From the NCBI GenBank assembly GCA_963556495.2, contig OY747716.1, positions 50,606,818 to 50,670,817 of the forward strand: DNA of 64,000 nucleotides. The letters are read 5' to 3'. The notes beneath the pieces were generated by a model. It ran no database searches. It was given only the letters and a program-made list of their open reading frames with translations, and had not been told where the DNA came from. The translations under genes and the position numbers were made by a program. Numbering within the stretch: position 1 is the first letter of the stretch; each line of letters starts with the position of its first letter. The stretch comes from Valencia hispanica. Lineage: Eukaryota > Chordata > Actinopteri > Cyprinodontiformes > Valenciidae. Of this stretch, positions 37,187 through 50,600 are shown in pieces.

Positions 37187-38618
37187 CTAAATGGGGCTCA
37201 GAGTTTGGCGCTGGTACTGGGTCAGCTCGGGGTGCCACACGTCCACGATGAAGATGAGGCGGTACCTGTCGGCGTCCTGCCAGACCTCGTGCTCGAAGGA
37301 GTCGTCGAAGATGAGGACCTTCCCCTCCTCCCACTCCCTGACACCAGGAGGAAGAGGATGATGATGATGATGAAACAGAAGGAGTGTAAAACATGGAGCT
37401 CACCACAGCCTCACCTGGTCTGGTCGGTGCAGCGGATCCTGCAGCCCGGTTTGGGGATGACGAGTCCGAGGTGCATCCTCAGTCTGCAGTTGGTGGGTCC
37501 GGTGTGAGGCCAGACGTGAGTCCCGGGATGCATGATGGAGAACTTGATCTGGAGGAAAGAGGGAAAAAAAACAGGGGTCGGATTCATGAGGAAGAAAAAC
37601 TGGTTAAAGATGGAAGAGTGTAAAAAAAACAACCTGGATCTTGGGAGTTTCTCTAAACAAACAAACAGACAGACAGACAGACAGACGGAATAATGGATGG
37701 AAGGATAAATGGATGGATGGATAAATGGATGATAGATAAATAAATAAATGGATGGATAAATAAATAAATAAATGGATGGATGGATGGAAGGATAAATACA
37801 TAGATGGAATAATGGATGGAAGGATAAATAGATGGATGGATAAATGGATGATAGATAAATAAATAAATGGATGGATGGAAGGATAAATACATAGATGGAT
37901 GGATGGAAGGATAAATAGATGGATGGATGGATGGACACATAGATGGATGGGTAAATGGATGTGGATCACGCCACACTTCAGATTTCTCAGCTACGTTCCG
38001 ACCACAACCTCAGAGGTCAGAGGTCAGCCTCTGACAGCACCGCCAACGATGGTGGACTGGTTGAGCGTCTCCCAGGTGGATGACCTCCTGACCTCCCTAC
38101 CTGTCCTCTCTTGCAGCCCGTAGCTTCCGGGAATCTCTCCATCAGGGAGCAGGTCTTCGGGACGCCCTGACAGGCATTTCCAGCCCGTTTCCCTGGAGAC
38201 AGAGAACAACATCAGTTCAGTCGGAGGACAGGTGGATGCTGAGGGTCAGATCACATGACCGGGTGACCACCTTGCTGCCATAGCGTGTACTGGCCCCACT
38301 CTCCTTTCTCCCTCAGGTTCTCCTCCTCAGGTAGGAACCGCCCCCTGCTCTGGTCCATCACCGCCAGAGCCTCGTCCCTGATCGTCTTCCAGTTCCTCTC
38401 CAGCATCTGGACCAACAACGTTCCCGTTCAGGAGCGCTACCGATGGAGCAGGATGTGCGTGCGTGCGTGTGGCGGCGTACCTTCACCAGATCCGTGTATC
38501 CCGTCTCCTGAGGCGTCCACCAGGGCTGAGCCTTCAGCCCCTCCACGTTGTAGAGCGACCTCTGCCACACGGAGGCGAAGTGACCTCGCTGGTGGCCCAG
38601 CTCGTACCAGTGGTACGC
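37187..38618 (-). CDS. asph: asph catalytic-domain exons (five)
   Basis: The exons are 38618-38481 ([20 protein letters not shown]), 38406-38271 ([20 protein letters not shown]), 38192-38101 (the Cys-containing [11 protein letters not shown]...TGCKRGQ), 37548-37415 ([20 protein letters not shown], with a metal His just after) and 37337-37187 ([19 protein letters not shown], stop TAG). These are the most conserved exons and fix the gene's identity. The family Cys pair in GNACQ..KTC, which supports the active-site fold, is kept. Confidence 0.96.
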
Positions 38619-41600
38619 CTGCAGACACACGGCCGGGTTATCTACGGGAACCCGCTCAGAACATCCAGAACCAATGGAGGCGGGACCAGAGGGACCCTTC
38701 CTGACATCTGATTGGACCCTAAACTGTTTCCACCATCAAAGCCTCGTCTACCAGCCTGATTCCTTTCAGAGAGTTTTAACCAACGTAAACATTTTACTAG
38801 TCAACGTCTGACCTGGTTAATATCTGTGGAAAGTTATCGTCCTTTTATTGAGGACGTCCCTCTTAGATCTGATACCTGGTCGATGAATGAGTCTAGAGAG
38901 CGCCACCCTGTGGGCAGCTCTCAGAACTGTAGATCTCTTCACCCGTTTTAACCTTTTAAACGCACATGAGGTTCTTTAAACATAAATGCCCCCCCCCCAA
39001 AAGAAAAACTGAAAAAAATGACTGAATAATAATTGTTTCTACCGGTCTGTTAAAACTACTTTGACCTGAAATATATTTGCCCGAATATGGAAAATATTTT
39101 GGAGGATTTAAGCTTTAAGGCTGCAATGTTTCTATAGCTCCACTGTTTTCTTTAAACCAAAAAAATATATCAAACATTTTAAATCAACATCAGTAGTGGA
39201 AAAACTATGGTGTGAAAATCTGGAGCACGTTTTGAACGGGGGAAAAAGCGCCATCTTGTGGACGAACATAAAATGAAATCTTAAAAGAAATGCATCGGCT
39301 GGTGTAAAGATAAATGTGGGATGAGAAATGTTTATAAATGGGGCATTTTATGTCGTTTTTAGGCAAACGAGCTATAATTCATTCTGTACAGCCAGAATGG
39401 CCTGAAACTCTGTTTTTTTAAATAAGGTCCCGCTCAAGAGTTTTAAAAAGCTCAAATTAATAACCGATGCACTGAATCTTTCCAGGATAAACGACTAAAA
39501 CCGAAGAATCTTATTGCAGACGTTCATCGATCCGTGTGAAGCTGGAATCGGCCCCAGGAGCCGGAGACTCACGCTGTCGTCGCCGATCCTCTGCAGAGCG
39601 TCTCCCAGGTGGAAATAAAACCTCCCATCGTCGGTTCCCGGCTCGCCGGACTCCAGACCTTCCTGCAGAAACACCGAGTGGAAAAACGGATCGGATTCAT
39701 TCTCAGCCCCAGGAGGATGAAATCAGGAATCAAAGCTCAGCCGACCCACCCTCAGGTACGGGATGCTCTCTGCTATCTTGTTTTCCGCCTTCAGGATGAA
39801 GCCGTAGTGAACTTTGGCGAAGCCGTTGCTAGGGGCGACAGTAAGAACCTGGTGGGCGGGCACAAAAAAAAGAATCAGGGAGCCAGTCAGCAGGAGTCCA
39901 ACGGGAACCTTTAAAAGTCGAAATCGGGCACACGACGCACCTCCTCGTAAACCTTCTTCGCACCCTTGTTGTCGCCTAGCAACAGGTGGGCGACGCCCAG
40001 GTCGTTCCTCAGGCTGAGGTCGTCTGGAAAAATGTCGACGAGCCTCTGCAGCGTCGCCAGCGACCCTCGTATCCGACCTGGTGGGCGAAAACAACAGGAA
40101 GTAAGCCGATCTTAAAAGTGAGGCCTGCAGCCGCGTCCAGCTTCCATCGCCGCCATCTTTAAACATTTCTGGCTCAGTCAGGATGGATGGAGAACATCCG
40201 TTTGTACAGATTCTCAGCTGGACGCAGCTATGGACTTAGACTAGGCCATTCTAACCCATAAATGTGCTTTGATCTAAACCATCCCATAATATCTCTCTGG
40301 CTTGTTTGTCCTGCATGAGGGTGAACCTCCACCCCCAGCCTCAGGTCTTCTGGGTTCAGCTCTATCCATCCACTCTGACCTGCATCCCACAGCATGATGC
40401 TGCCACCACCGTGCTTCACCACAGGGGTCGTGGTGTTCAGGCTGATGAACACAAAGCTCTTCACATGCAGATCAAAATGTATTAAGTAGGGCTGTCAAAA
40501 TTAACGCGTTAAAGCAGGTCGATTAGTTTGTAGAATTAACGAGACACATTTTTTATTATTTTTTTAACGAATGAACAGAATGACCCGCCCTGTTTATCCC
40601 ACGATTCACCCCGCGCTGCGTTCAGCACTCGCTCGTCACGTAAACAGCACGGCAGACCAGAACTGCATCCGTGGTTCCCTGTGAACGTCTCCTCTCTGTC
40701 ACGGACCGTAGGGATCGTCGGTCTACGTCACTCCCTGCTCCGCTGCACCTGTAGTCTGCAGAAAGAGACGCGATACTCGCCCCCTTTTCAAGGCAAACAA
40801 AAGACATCTTTGGTTGCGAAGGGATCAGAAGAAGAGACTGGAACGAACAGATGGTTAAAAATGCGACGATCACTTCACGTCAGCTAAGCCTTGGCTAACA
40901 AATAAGCTAACATCGCAAACCAACACTGCAGCTGCAAGATAACTGCAAATATATAATAAATAATAACAGTGGGAACCGGGGAGTTTTGTAAAGGTTTGGT
41001 TCCACACAATTTTCCTCATGTTGATAAGCAAATAATCCCTCTATTGTTCAGAAGATTATAATTCAATTCAAAAATGCTTTATTAATCCTAGAGAGAAATT
41101 AAGTGTTGTAGCTCGTACTGATTAACTCTTCAAGGAGTTGTTTTGGATCCTGATGGCTGTGGGCAGGTAGGATCTCCTGTAGCAGTCTGTGTTGCAGCAA
41201 AACTATAGAAGCATCTGACTGAAGACACTCTGTAGTTGTGGGATATAGTCTCATGAAGAGGATGCTCAGGGTTGTCCACAATGAACAAGAAACAGTCAGC
41301 TTCACATTCAGGAAATGCTAACCAGTTAGTTAGCGGTAGCAACTGGCTAACAGATGAACAGGTTCAAAGGTCAGTGTGTAAATGTGATACTGAATCTCTC
41401 CTGTATTCCTTAAAAACAAACAAAAAAAGCGCAAAAGCTTTCGGTTTACTTACACCGGAAATTGTACTTTTTAAGTCATATTTAGGAATGTTAATTAATT
41501 GTGATTAATTAGATAAAAATTTGTAATCGTTTGACAGCCCTAGTATTAAGATTAACTTTTGTTTTACTGGACCACAGATGGGGGGGGTTACCCAGGAACT

Positions 41601-44600
41601 GCTGCCTCTCGGCACGCTTCTTCAGAGCGGCTCTCAGCAGGTCAGAGGTCGCGTCAGGAAGCTCGGCGGCCTCTCCATACGTGTTAATGGCTCTCTGCAG
41701 CATGTCGTTGCTGCGCAGCTTCTCGGCCAGGTCGTCCTCCGCCTGCGGCAGATACGGCGTTAGTAACGCCGCGTTACGGATCCGTAGTGGCTTCGGCGCC
41801 ATGCTGCCGGTCGTGGAACCTACCTGGGCTTTCCCGTAGCGCGCGCGGGGGCTCTGCGGATGCTGCCGGACCAGGGAGTCGAACGCTTTCAGAGCCTCCT
41901 CCAGCTTCCCCTGTGGAGGAAGAGGAGAGAAGCTGAGCGGGGAACAAACCAGAGGGAGATCGCGTCCCGTCCAGCTGGGATCATCTGCTCTACCTTCTTC
42001 CGAAGCTTCTCAGCTGCGTCGATTTCTGATTTGATTGTTTTATCAAACGTATTCAGCAGTTTGAGCTTCTTCTTCTTCTTTGCTGCAGGACCAACAGAGC
42101 AATGGAGGGGATGAAATCAGAAGCTGAAGCTTTTAACGATTTGATCTGACGTTACCTTTTTCCTTCTGCTCCTCAGCCGGTTTCCCTGCTGCTGCCACAC
42201 GGAACCAGAGCACAAGTTAAAATCTGCGGCTTCTTTTTAAAACTGTTCGGACTCAGAGGAGCGTGGGTTCCTACCGTCGGCCTCCGGACCGTTCTCTGCA
42301 GGTTGGATTGTCCCAGTCTGGGTTTCTGCGGCCGGTTCTGGTTCTGGAGGCTCCTCGGCTTCTGCTAGTCAACAACACATCACTGAACTTTATATTTGAT
42401 ACTTAATCGGATCCAGCCCAGTTCGGAGCGACGACATGAAGCGAACAGAACCTTAAAAACCGTCCAGTGAAAACATTTCTAAACAGACAGATGAATTTAA
42501 TAACAGCTTAATTTATTCCCCACCTGCTTCCTGGGAGACTTTGGAGCTGGTCAGGTACCGACCCGATTCCACTGCAGAACAACACCGGGGTTCATTAGTT
42601 CAGCACATAGCAAGGCAGCAGGGATGGAAATGTCAAACAGAAAATACTAAATACAATCATTTTAAAATATCAATTTAGTTAGATAAAAAGTTTAAGTAAA
42701 ATACAAACATTTTTTTAATAAGAAGAAAATCAGTATAAATCACTAAAGTAGAAATAATCAGACGGAGTAGTGAAGCCTTCAGCGCCACCTGTTGGTCACA
42801 AAAACCCAAACTGAACTCAACAATATTAGTTCCACATAAAAACTTTAAAGAGATTTAATAAAAATGTAAATTTTAAGAGATTCAGATTAAAATTTTTCTT
42901 TAGTTTATGATTAAAACAGCTGGTTATGAATAAATGCTTGTAGTGGTTCAGGCTGTCTGTGTTGAGACATTATAATCATAGGCAGAATATTTACTGGGTT
43001 CTGACCCGGTAAACATCAGCCGTGCATCAGACTTTCAGGATGATCAAACTGAATGTATTGCTGACTACTTCAGTGGAAATGTCATATTTTCATTATTTAT
43101 ATTAAAGACCCAGTGAAGGTGACCACTAGGGGGCGGTAAGTCTAACTGTGACTTCTCAGCGTCCCAGTGGCTCTATTGTTTGTTAGGAGGAAACCCGGCC
43201 TGCTGCACCCAGAACCAGAACCAGAACCAGAACCAGCAGGTCTCGGGTCCAGGGATTCGGTTTTGACTCACCTACAGTCTCTGCTGGTTCAGGCTCCTCC
43301 ACCAACACTGCAGCAGGAAACACAGAGACCAATATTTTATTTAGTGCTGTCATGAGATTAAAAAAACTTTGCGATTAATTAATTGTGATCTATAATTAAT
43401 TAATCTAATGAATCTCTTTTTTAATCTCACTTAATAATTCCTGAGAAAAGCCCTCATCTTGAGGTATTTTCTTTTAAATTCATTACATTATTGTGGTAGA
43501 ACAAAACTTTGATACATGTAATTAAAAAATGGCTTTATGAAGTCATCTATTGTATTGAACAGACTTGAACAGATGCAGTCCCAGCCATTTACATTCTGCT
43601 GTTTTTGTGACTATAGTCCCAAGTGGCGCCTGCAACCTTCTGCTTCAAGCATGTGCGATTCATTAGCGTTCTGGACGCGCAGTGGGGTAAATATCTTCTC
43701 TGAGTCCAGCTGTATTACAGGTTAAAACAACACGTGATATGCACGTTATTCTTGCCATACCGGTGGACCTGGGCGGCCGGGTGGAGCTGCAGTGTGAGGT
43801 GAGACGGGAGAGCGCCCAGCTGCTCGATGAGAAGAGGAACGTTACATGCTTCACCCAAAAGTTTCCAATAACCCCAGAAGAATTTGCTAAATTTGCCGCT
43901 TGTTTATTTATTTATTTTTTTGAGAAAGAATCGCTAGAGGCGTCTAAAAACTCGCCAAATATAGCAGAGTGGCAACTCAGCGTTCCTCCCCACCACGATG
44001 GAAGCCAGTCGTCTCATGATGAGTTTACAGCCAACCGATGTCCACTTCAGGGTTAACCGCAAACAACTCAAGCACAACAAGCCCAGTGCATAAAACGGGT
44101 TTTATTTAAAGGAAACTCGCATGCAGAAACTGTAAAATTAAAGATTAAAAATTAGATTAACGCGATTAAAAAACATAACGCGCTAAATATGGCTGTAATT
44201 AATTGATCGCAATTAACGCAAAAATTTGACACCCCTAATTTTATTTCCTGATATTGTACAGATATTCAAAAAAATATATATATACATTTTTGTTTAGGTT
44301 TTGAATAGAAATATCATTAATGTAGTAAACTTAAAAGTATAACTGGTAGTTTTGTGGCTGTTTTCACTTTCTTGGTTCCAGTGGATCAACCAGATCTAGT
44401 AATAAAACTGGATGTTAAAGTATGAAACAGGTTGGGGGGTTTAGAATGATGGGACATTTTTTATACAGTTAAATTCAGTTTTAAAAATCAGAATATATTG
44501 TCCTACTCAGAGCGATATATCGCCAGATTTTTGCCAATACACATCCCTAATCAGCTGCAGAACAACCTGACGACCTGCTTCCCGGTTCTGGCCCAGAAAG

Positions 44601-47600
44601 AACCACATTTATAAAAACATGAGGTTCTGCTGCAGCGGCAGGCGGAGGACGGTCTCACCTCCTGTGGTGTCGATGGCGTTGGTCTCCTCCTCTGAAGCAA
44701 ACACACAACAATCATTAGAAACCTGCAGGTTCTCGGGGAATGCGGTAGAGAACGGTGGGCGGTTCTGATACTGACCGTAAGGATGTCCGTCTTCTGCCGG
44801 GTCATCTGGCAGGACAAACATCAGGTTAATGTGAGCATCCAGAAAGTCCAGATAAATAGATTCATGGCCTGGATTTAACTCATCTGGGTCTGTTAGAGTA
44901 TGAGCTGAGGTAAAAACCACTGTTGCTGGTTCTGCTTCCTAAAGTGATGGTGGGAAATAAAATGATCCACAGCAGGAACCATCAGGACCTCCGGTCTGAT
45001 TCGTCTTCTCTCTTATTCTCTCACAAACCCAGTTCCAGAAAACCCTCTGGGTCAAAGTTCTGGCTTCTTCATTCCCCATTGATCCCACAGCTGCTTTAAC
45101 ACGTCCTTCCTGCATCATCATCATACCATCCGGTTTCCATGGAAACCCTCCCACTGCAGCGATAATCTACCCAGCATCCTCAGCTGGAGCGGACGCATCT
45201 GGATCGGGAAAACTCGCGAATTTTGATCAAAGTTTTTTTACATTCTCTGAATAATTACGGAAACATAAACAGAGAATATTAGGGGTGTAACGATACGGCA
45301 GCAAACGTGGTTTCATTTTCCCGGTTTGGTTCATCTTCAGTACAGTCAGGGAACAAAGTGAACAATCTGGGATGTGAAATGAATATTTCAGACTCTCCTA
45401 CTGTCTGTGTCAGCAGTGGTAACCAGTTAATCGGGGGTTAAGCTGTTAACTGAGCCAGCTGACAGGATGTTACATCAGTTATACAGGTGAGGTGGGCGGG
45501 GCTACAGCGCGCTGCTAGTCTAATGGTTTAATCACCGCTGCAGAGGAGCCGCGGTTTCTAACCCTGGAGTTTCTCTTGGTTTTTATTTGGCCTTTTACCA
45601 TTTTGGCATGAAAACAAAAGATGATATTAGATAAATAACTTTATTTTAGTATTTATGTGGGACACTGAGGTGGGGGTGGAGCTCCTTCCGTTCAGCTACA
45701 AAACAGCGCAGACGTCACTGACTAATGCCTGGAAGAAAATTTTTTTAAACACACATAACAGATTTCTTTACTGCTACGTTAAGAGAACGTCACCAACGAG
45801 GGCAGCTAACGGGGTCCTTCAACTCAGTAATATCTGTGGTAGCTAACAGCAACCGATGCTAACGAGTTGTTCCATAACACCGGGAAGCCAAGGTTTTCCC
45901 AAACGGGACGCATTAACAACAGAAGTGGACATTAAAGTTCCTGATCTCCCTTAGAGTCGCTGGTTATAACTTCTGCTAGCAGGAGGCTGGATTTGTTTTT
46001 ACAGAGTCACATGTTTCTGGCTAAAGTGCAACTCGGTTATGCTTCCATGTGGAAACTCGGTACGCTTCTGTGTCGTACTGAAAGATACGAATACATGTAC
46101 CGTTAGACCTCTAGTAAATATGTAATCTAAAGGTCATATTCATCCATCCTTTGGTTTTCAGGTTCCATATTTAAAGCCCGATCTCTGCCTGAAACGGACT
46201 CTAAAAGCTGAATCTGGAAAACCGTGCTTTTATTAACTACTGACCTGAACACAAAAGAGGATCTGATGTAAGAAAATAAAATGAAAATGATGAAGAGGAT
46301 AAATCAAACTGACCTGGAACAAACTGGGTGTCCACGAACGGAGGGAGAGGAACGGCAGCTGGAGAGGAAACATAAAACACAGTCGGTCAGCGGATGAAAT
46401 CCTGCTGGTCTCTGGAGTCTAGGAGGCGTTTTGTAGGTCTGCTGCATGCAGACCTGCAGGAACCCTGGAGACCAGCTGGTCCACAGACAGGCTGGAGACC
46501 TACAGGAACCCTGGAGACCAGCTGGTCCACAGACAGGTTGGTCTCCAGGGTTCCTGGAGACCTACAGGAACCCTGGAGACCAGCTGGTCCACAGACAGGT
46601 TGGTCTCCAGGGTTCCTGTAGGTCTCCAGGGTTCCTGGAGACCTACAGGAACCCTGGAGACCAGCTGGTCCACAGACAGGCTGGCGTGAAAAACAGAAGA
46701 AATGAAGAAGTTTGTGTCCTAAACACAGAGGAAAACGATCCGTTAAAGCGGTTAGCTCTAGAAATTGGTTCTGTTCTGGATTTATTCTGCTGGTTCTGAG
46801 TCGGCGCCGCAGCTGGACCAGAACCAGGAAGTCAGTGGGTTAGTGATCCCTCACATGCAACATCAGGACAGGAGGTGTTAATCACCAGTACCAGAACCTC
46901 AGACGTTCAGCGTCACGTTAGCATCAGGACACGGCGAGCGAGGGGGACGTGCAGCAGCCGCTCAGAGGAACCAACCTTGGATTTCAGACTCCACGTCCTG
47001 AGATCCAGAGACTGCAGCGGACGCACAGCGTTACCGTCGTCATGCCAACAGGTGAGGGGCGTGTTATAAACACCGGAGATGACGTCTGAGTTATTGTGAC
47101 TATATAATCTAGATTATTACAGGTTTGATCGTAGGAGGGCAGGCGTCCGTGTCCCACCTGATGGCGTCTCGTCCTCCTCCAGCGGTTCCGGAGCCGTCTG
47201 GGTCGACTGTTCCACCTCGGGCCGGCTGGATGCTTCTAGGACCCATAGAAAGCAGATCGTTCAGAGCGGTTCTGCTGGTGTCGGAACCGGGTCCTGTCAT
47301 TCTGACAGGCAGCAGCTTCTATCACCTCTTCCTGAACCAGAACCTCATGAACTTTGACCTTTAACGATTGATCTGATCTGATTAGAACCCGTTTGGACCC
47401 TCAGAACCTCCTTAATCCTACATATCAAAGATTCAACAGGGTGACAGAACCATTCTTCAGAGATTCTGGTCCAGATTAACATAATAGCAGCTGCTGCTGA
47501 TGTATTGGAGGGGGGGGTAGGTCTCCTCACCTGTTCTCTCCTTAGATGGTCCTCCTTCTGGCGCCGCTCCTTTCAGTCCTGTTCAGGACCCAGAGAAAGT

Positions 47601-50600
47601 TCAGGTTAAAGGATTTAGGTCCAAATGGTCCAGGGAGCTGCTTCATCGGGCCAACCAGCAGAACTGAACACCAAAACCCAACTTGATAGAAGAACATCAT
47701 CTAGCAGACTCGTGTTTCCTCCCTGGAGACCGGAGGTGTCCAATCAGGAGCAGCGCCTGCTCCTGATTGGTTTAGAGAACAATGGACAAACGAACCAGCA
47801 GGTGGAGGCGGAGTCCAGAACACCTGCAGACGGACCGGCTCTGAACTAAACACATGTGATACGATGCACCACTGCGTTATTAGATCCAAATAAAATGAAT
47901 AAATAAAAAACACCTGGAAAGGGTGTGAATACTTTTATAGTATAACCCAGATCTGCGAGCAGCGCCCCCTACAGGTTCCTGCCCTCCCTCACTGATTCTA
48001 CAGTTAACAAAAACCCAACAGAACTGAATGGAAGGATGTTCTGCCGGTTCTGACAGATTGGGACTTTGTGGTTCTGATGGTTCGGTCCAGGGATGTAAGA
48101 AGATATCGATACGCCGATATATCGCGATATTTTATTTCCCCGACATTGTATCGATGTTCAAAAACAAAACGTCGATTTTTATTTTCTTTTTTTGGGGATT
48201 TGAATGGAACCGTTAATGATGACAGTGATTTTTGTAGTAATATATAAAAGTATAACTGGTAGTTTTGTGGCTGTTTTCACCTTCTTGGTCTTACTAATAA
48301 TATCGTAATATATCGTATGGTCTCCCTCGTATCGCCAGATTTTTACCAATACACATCCCTAGTTCAGTCCAATCTGCTCTTTCTCAGTTCTCTGACCCCA
48401 CACGTCCATCTTTCCCTCCTTCCCTATGACTTTCCCTTTTTGGACTTTCCACGCTCCAATATTTGCTTCCCATCCTGGATCTTCCCTAATCTTTGGATCG
48501 CTTACCTTCTGTGTCGAGGCTGCCTCTCTCTCTCCTCCCTCTGGACCAGAACCGAAGACCCAAAGCAGGTCTCCCGTCTCTTCAATCAGCATCAAGTTTT
48601 CCAACAGTTCAATTTAACATTCAGGGATCAATGAAAGTTGAGGATCTGATTCCAGTTTTTCCACTTAACCCCAGACTGCCAACCAGATCGTGTGTGGGAG
48701 TGTGGATGCATTATAAAAATACCGTTTCTCTTTTTAGAAATATACCAACAGTTTGTTAAAAAGATTAAATCCTCCCAGTGCCTCCAGGTGCCAGCAGGTT
48801 GAAGCAGCTCTGTTGAAAAGGAGTCTTCATGGAGGCAGAGCAGAACCAAAGAGCAGAGAGAGGAGGAGGAAGTTCAACCATCTCTTCCATCCATCATAAC
48901 GGGCAAAGATCAAATCAGAGATTTCAAGGATAGCGGCAAAACCAAAAGAGAGGTTTGCTAACAACTGATGGCGTTATTCAGGACATTTTGCTGTGAAACT
49001 CTCAGGAGTTCATCCTGTAGCCGTTGGGTTGTTGGTTCGAAACCCACAGTCCGTCCGTGTCAGTCAAGAAAATTCCCCTGCCCTGACTTGGGAAAAGCGC
49101 AACGAATGTTGCTGTGGAATATCATCTCTGCTGCCTGCATATTGAGCTGTTGGCACGTCATGAAGCTCCAAGTCAGAGGCCTTTTCAGATTCACTGGTCC
49201 CCCTGCTACTGGAGATCCTTCACGGCATCACCATCCACGACTCTTTGAAAATACTTGGATGATACGAGTTGCGACAACTGAATTGAACTGAATAAAGGAG
49301 TAGCTAATGAAACCAAAACATGTTCCAGTGTTTTATTAAAGCACAGACATGAAATACATGGAAACAGCACAGGGCTGTGATGTTCGATGGTGGTTTACAG
49401 GTAAATGTCACCACTAGGTGGAGCTCCTCCAGATATTCCTGCTACAAGTTCAAAAACACTCAATATTGAAAAAGAAAATTAATGAAATAAACAAAAAAAT
49501 GTGCCATCTTTCTGAAAACATATTCATGAAGCTCAATAAAACCAAAGCAATCCTAATAAACAGCAACACATTTTAACATCGGGTAATTTCTTTATATTAA
49601 ACTAACAGTTTCTACCTTCTAGTCTCAGTGCTTCTGCTTACAGACTTCAGATGCTTTTCATTGGTTATCTGAAGACATAAGTCTCCACCCAACCACCAGT
49701 AAAAGGGGTGGAGCTTCTGATGCAGCGCTGAAACACAGCAGAGAGGAAGGAGGAGGAGTCTGCTTACTGTAGCGCCCCCTGCTGTTTTCCCCATGTAAAG
49801 ACAAACATTTACATGCAGCTCCAGGGTGCTGGTGTCTTCTCCAATCTGACCTTGCAGACTGTTTTTTTTGCGACATTTTTTAAAAGGTACAACGGTTTGT
49901 CCCAACCACACGTCAGTTTGTTCCAACTTTGGGGACTTTTCCTAACCGCATTGAGATCCAGTGATTCAACTGTTTTTTTTTTATGGTCAACACATTCTAC
50001 TGTAAGGAAATATGATGTTACTGGGTTTGATCACGGGTCAGAACCGCTCATTCTTCGTACGAGTCAGCTGGCCAAAACCGGGATCTGAACAACAATCCGG
50101 AACCGGGTGTAAAGCTTTCAGAAGAAATACAGATTTGAATTAATTTATATATAATTGTTTACAATCTTTATGATTATTTAACTCCAAAACTCATCCAAAA
50201 AACAACAACCCAACTATGAAGAAAAATAAAGCGGTTCATTAGAGCACCAGGGGATATAAACCAGATCCAGCATGGTGGACCAGATGGTAGAACTGTTGAC
50301 TGAGTTCGAATCCAAACCTGGGGTCTTTCCGCATGTGCTCCCTGTGTGAGTAAGGGTTCTCACCGGGTACTCCAGCTTCCACAGTCCAAAAATGGTTTAC
50401 CCCAAGTTGTCCTTCAGTTGGGGAACTTCATGGTGCTTAAGAGCCCAATCAGGGGGGAATGTTGGGGGAAAGTGCATCGAACTAAGATTGAGTTCCTGTA
50501 AGTGGTGCAAGACAGGAAACCTCTGCGCTCCATTAGAAGCTATAAGAAGTTAGGGCATGCAGACTGTGGGGGGGAGAGATAGAGGAGATGAATATGGTGA

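Noticed and set aside
37411..37976. Frames with Ser/Ile/His/Pro repeats
   Set aside because: They are produced by the GGAT microsatellite. Only the end overlapping 37415-37548 is real, as an asph exon.
43739..44056. 105-aa plus-strand frame as a gene
   Set aside because: It lies inside the hAT-type element with 8-bp duplications; no domain was recognised and it is probably part of the element.
47158..47225. Acceptor CCAG|CCGG for this asph exon
   Set aside because: It gives a 68-nt exon out of phase. CCTAG|AAGC at 47236 gives 78 nt in phase 1-1 with a better pyrimidine tract.
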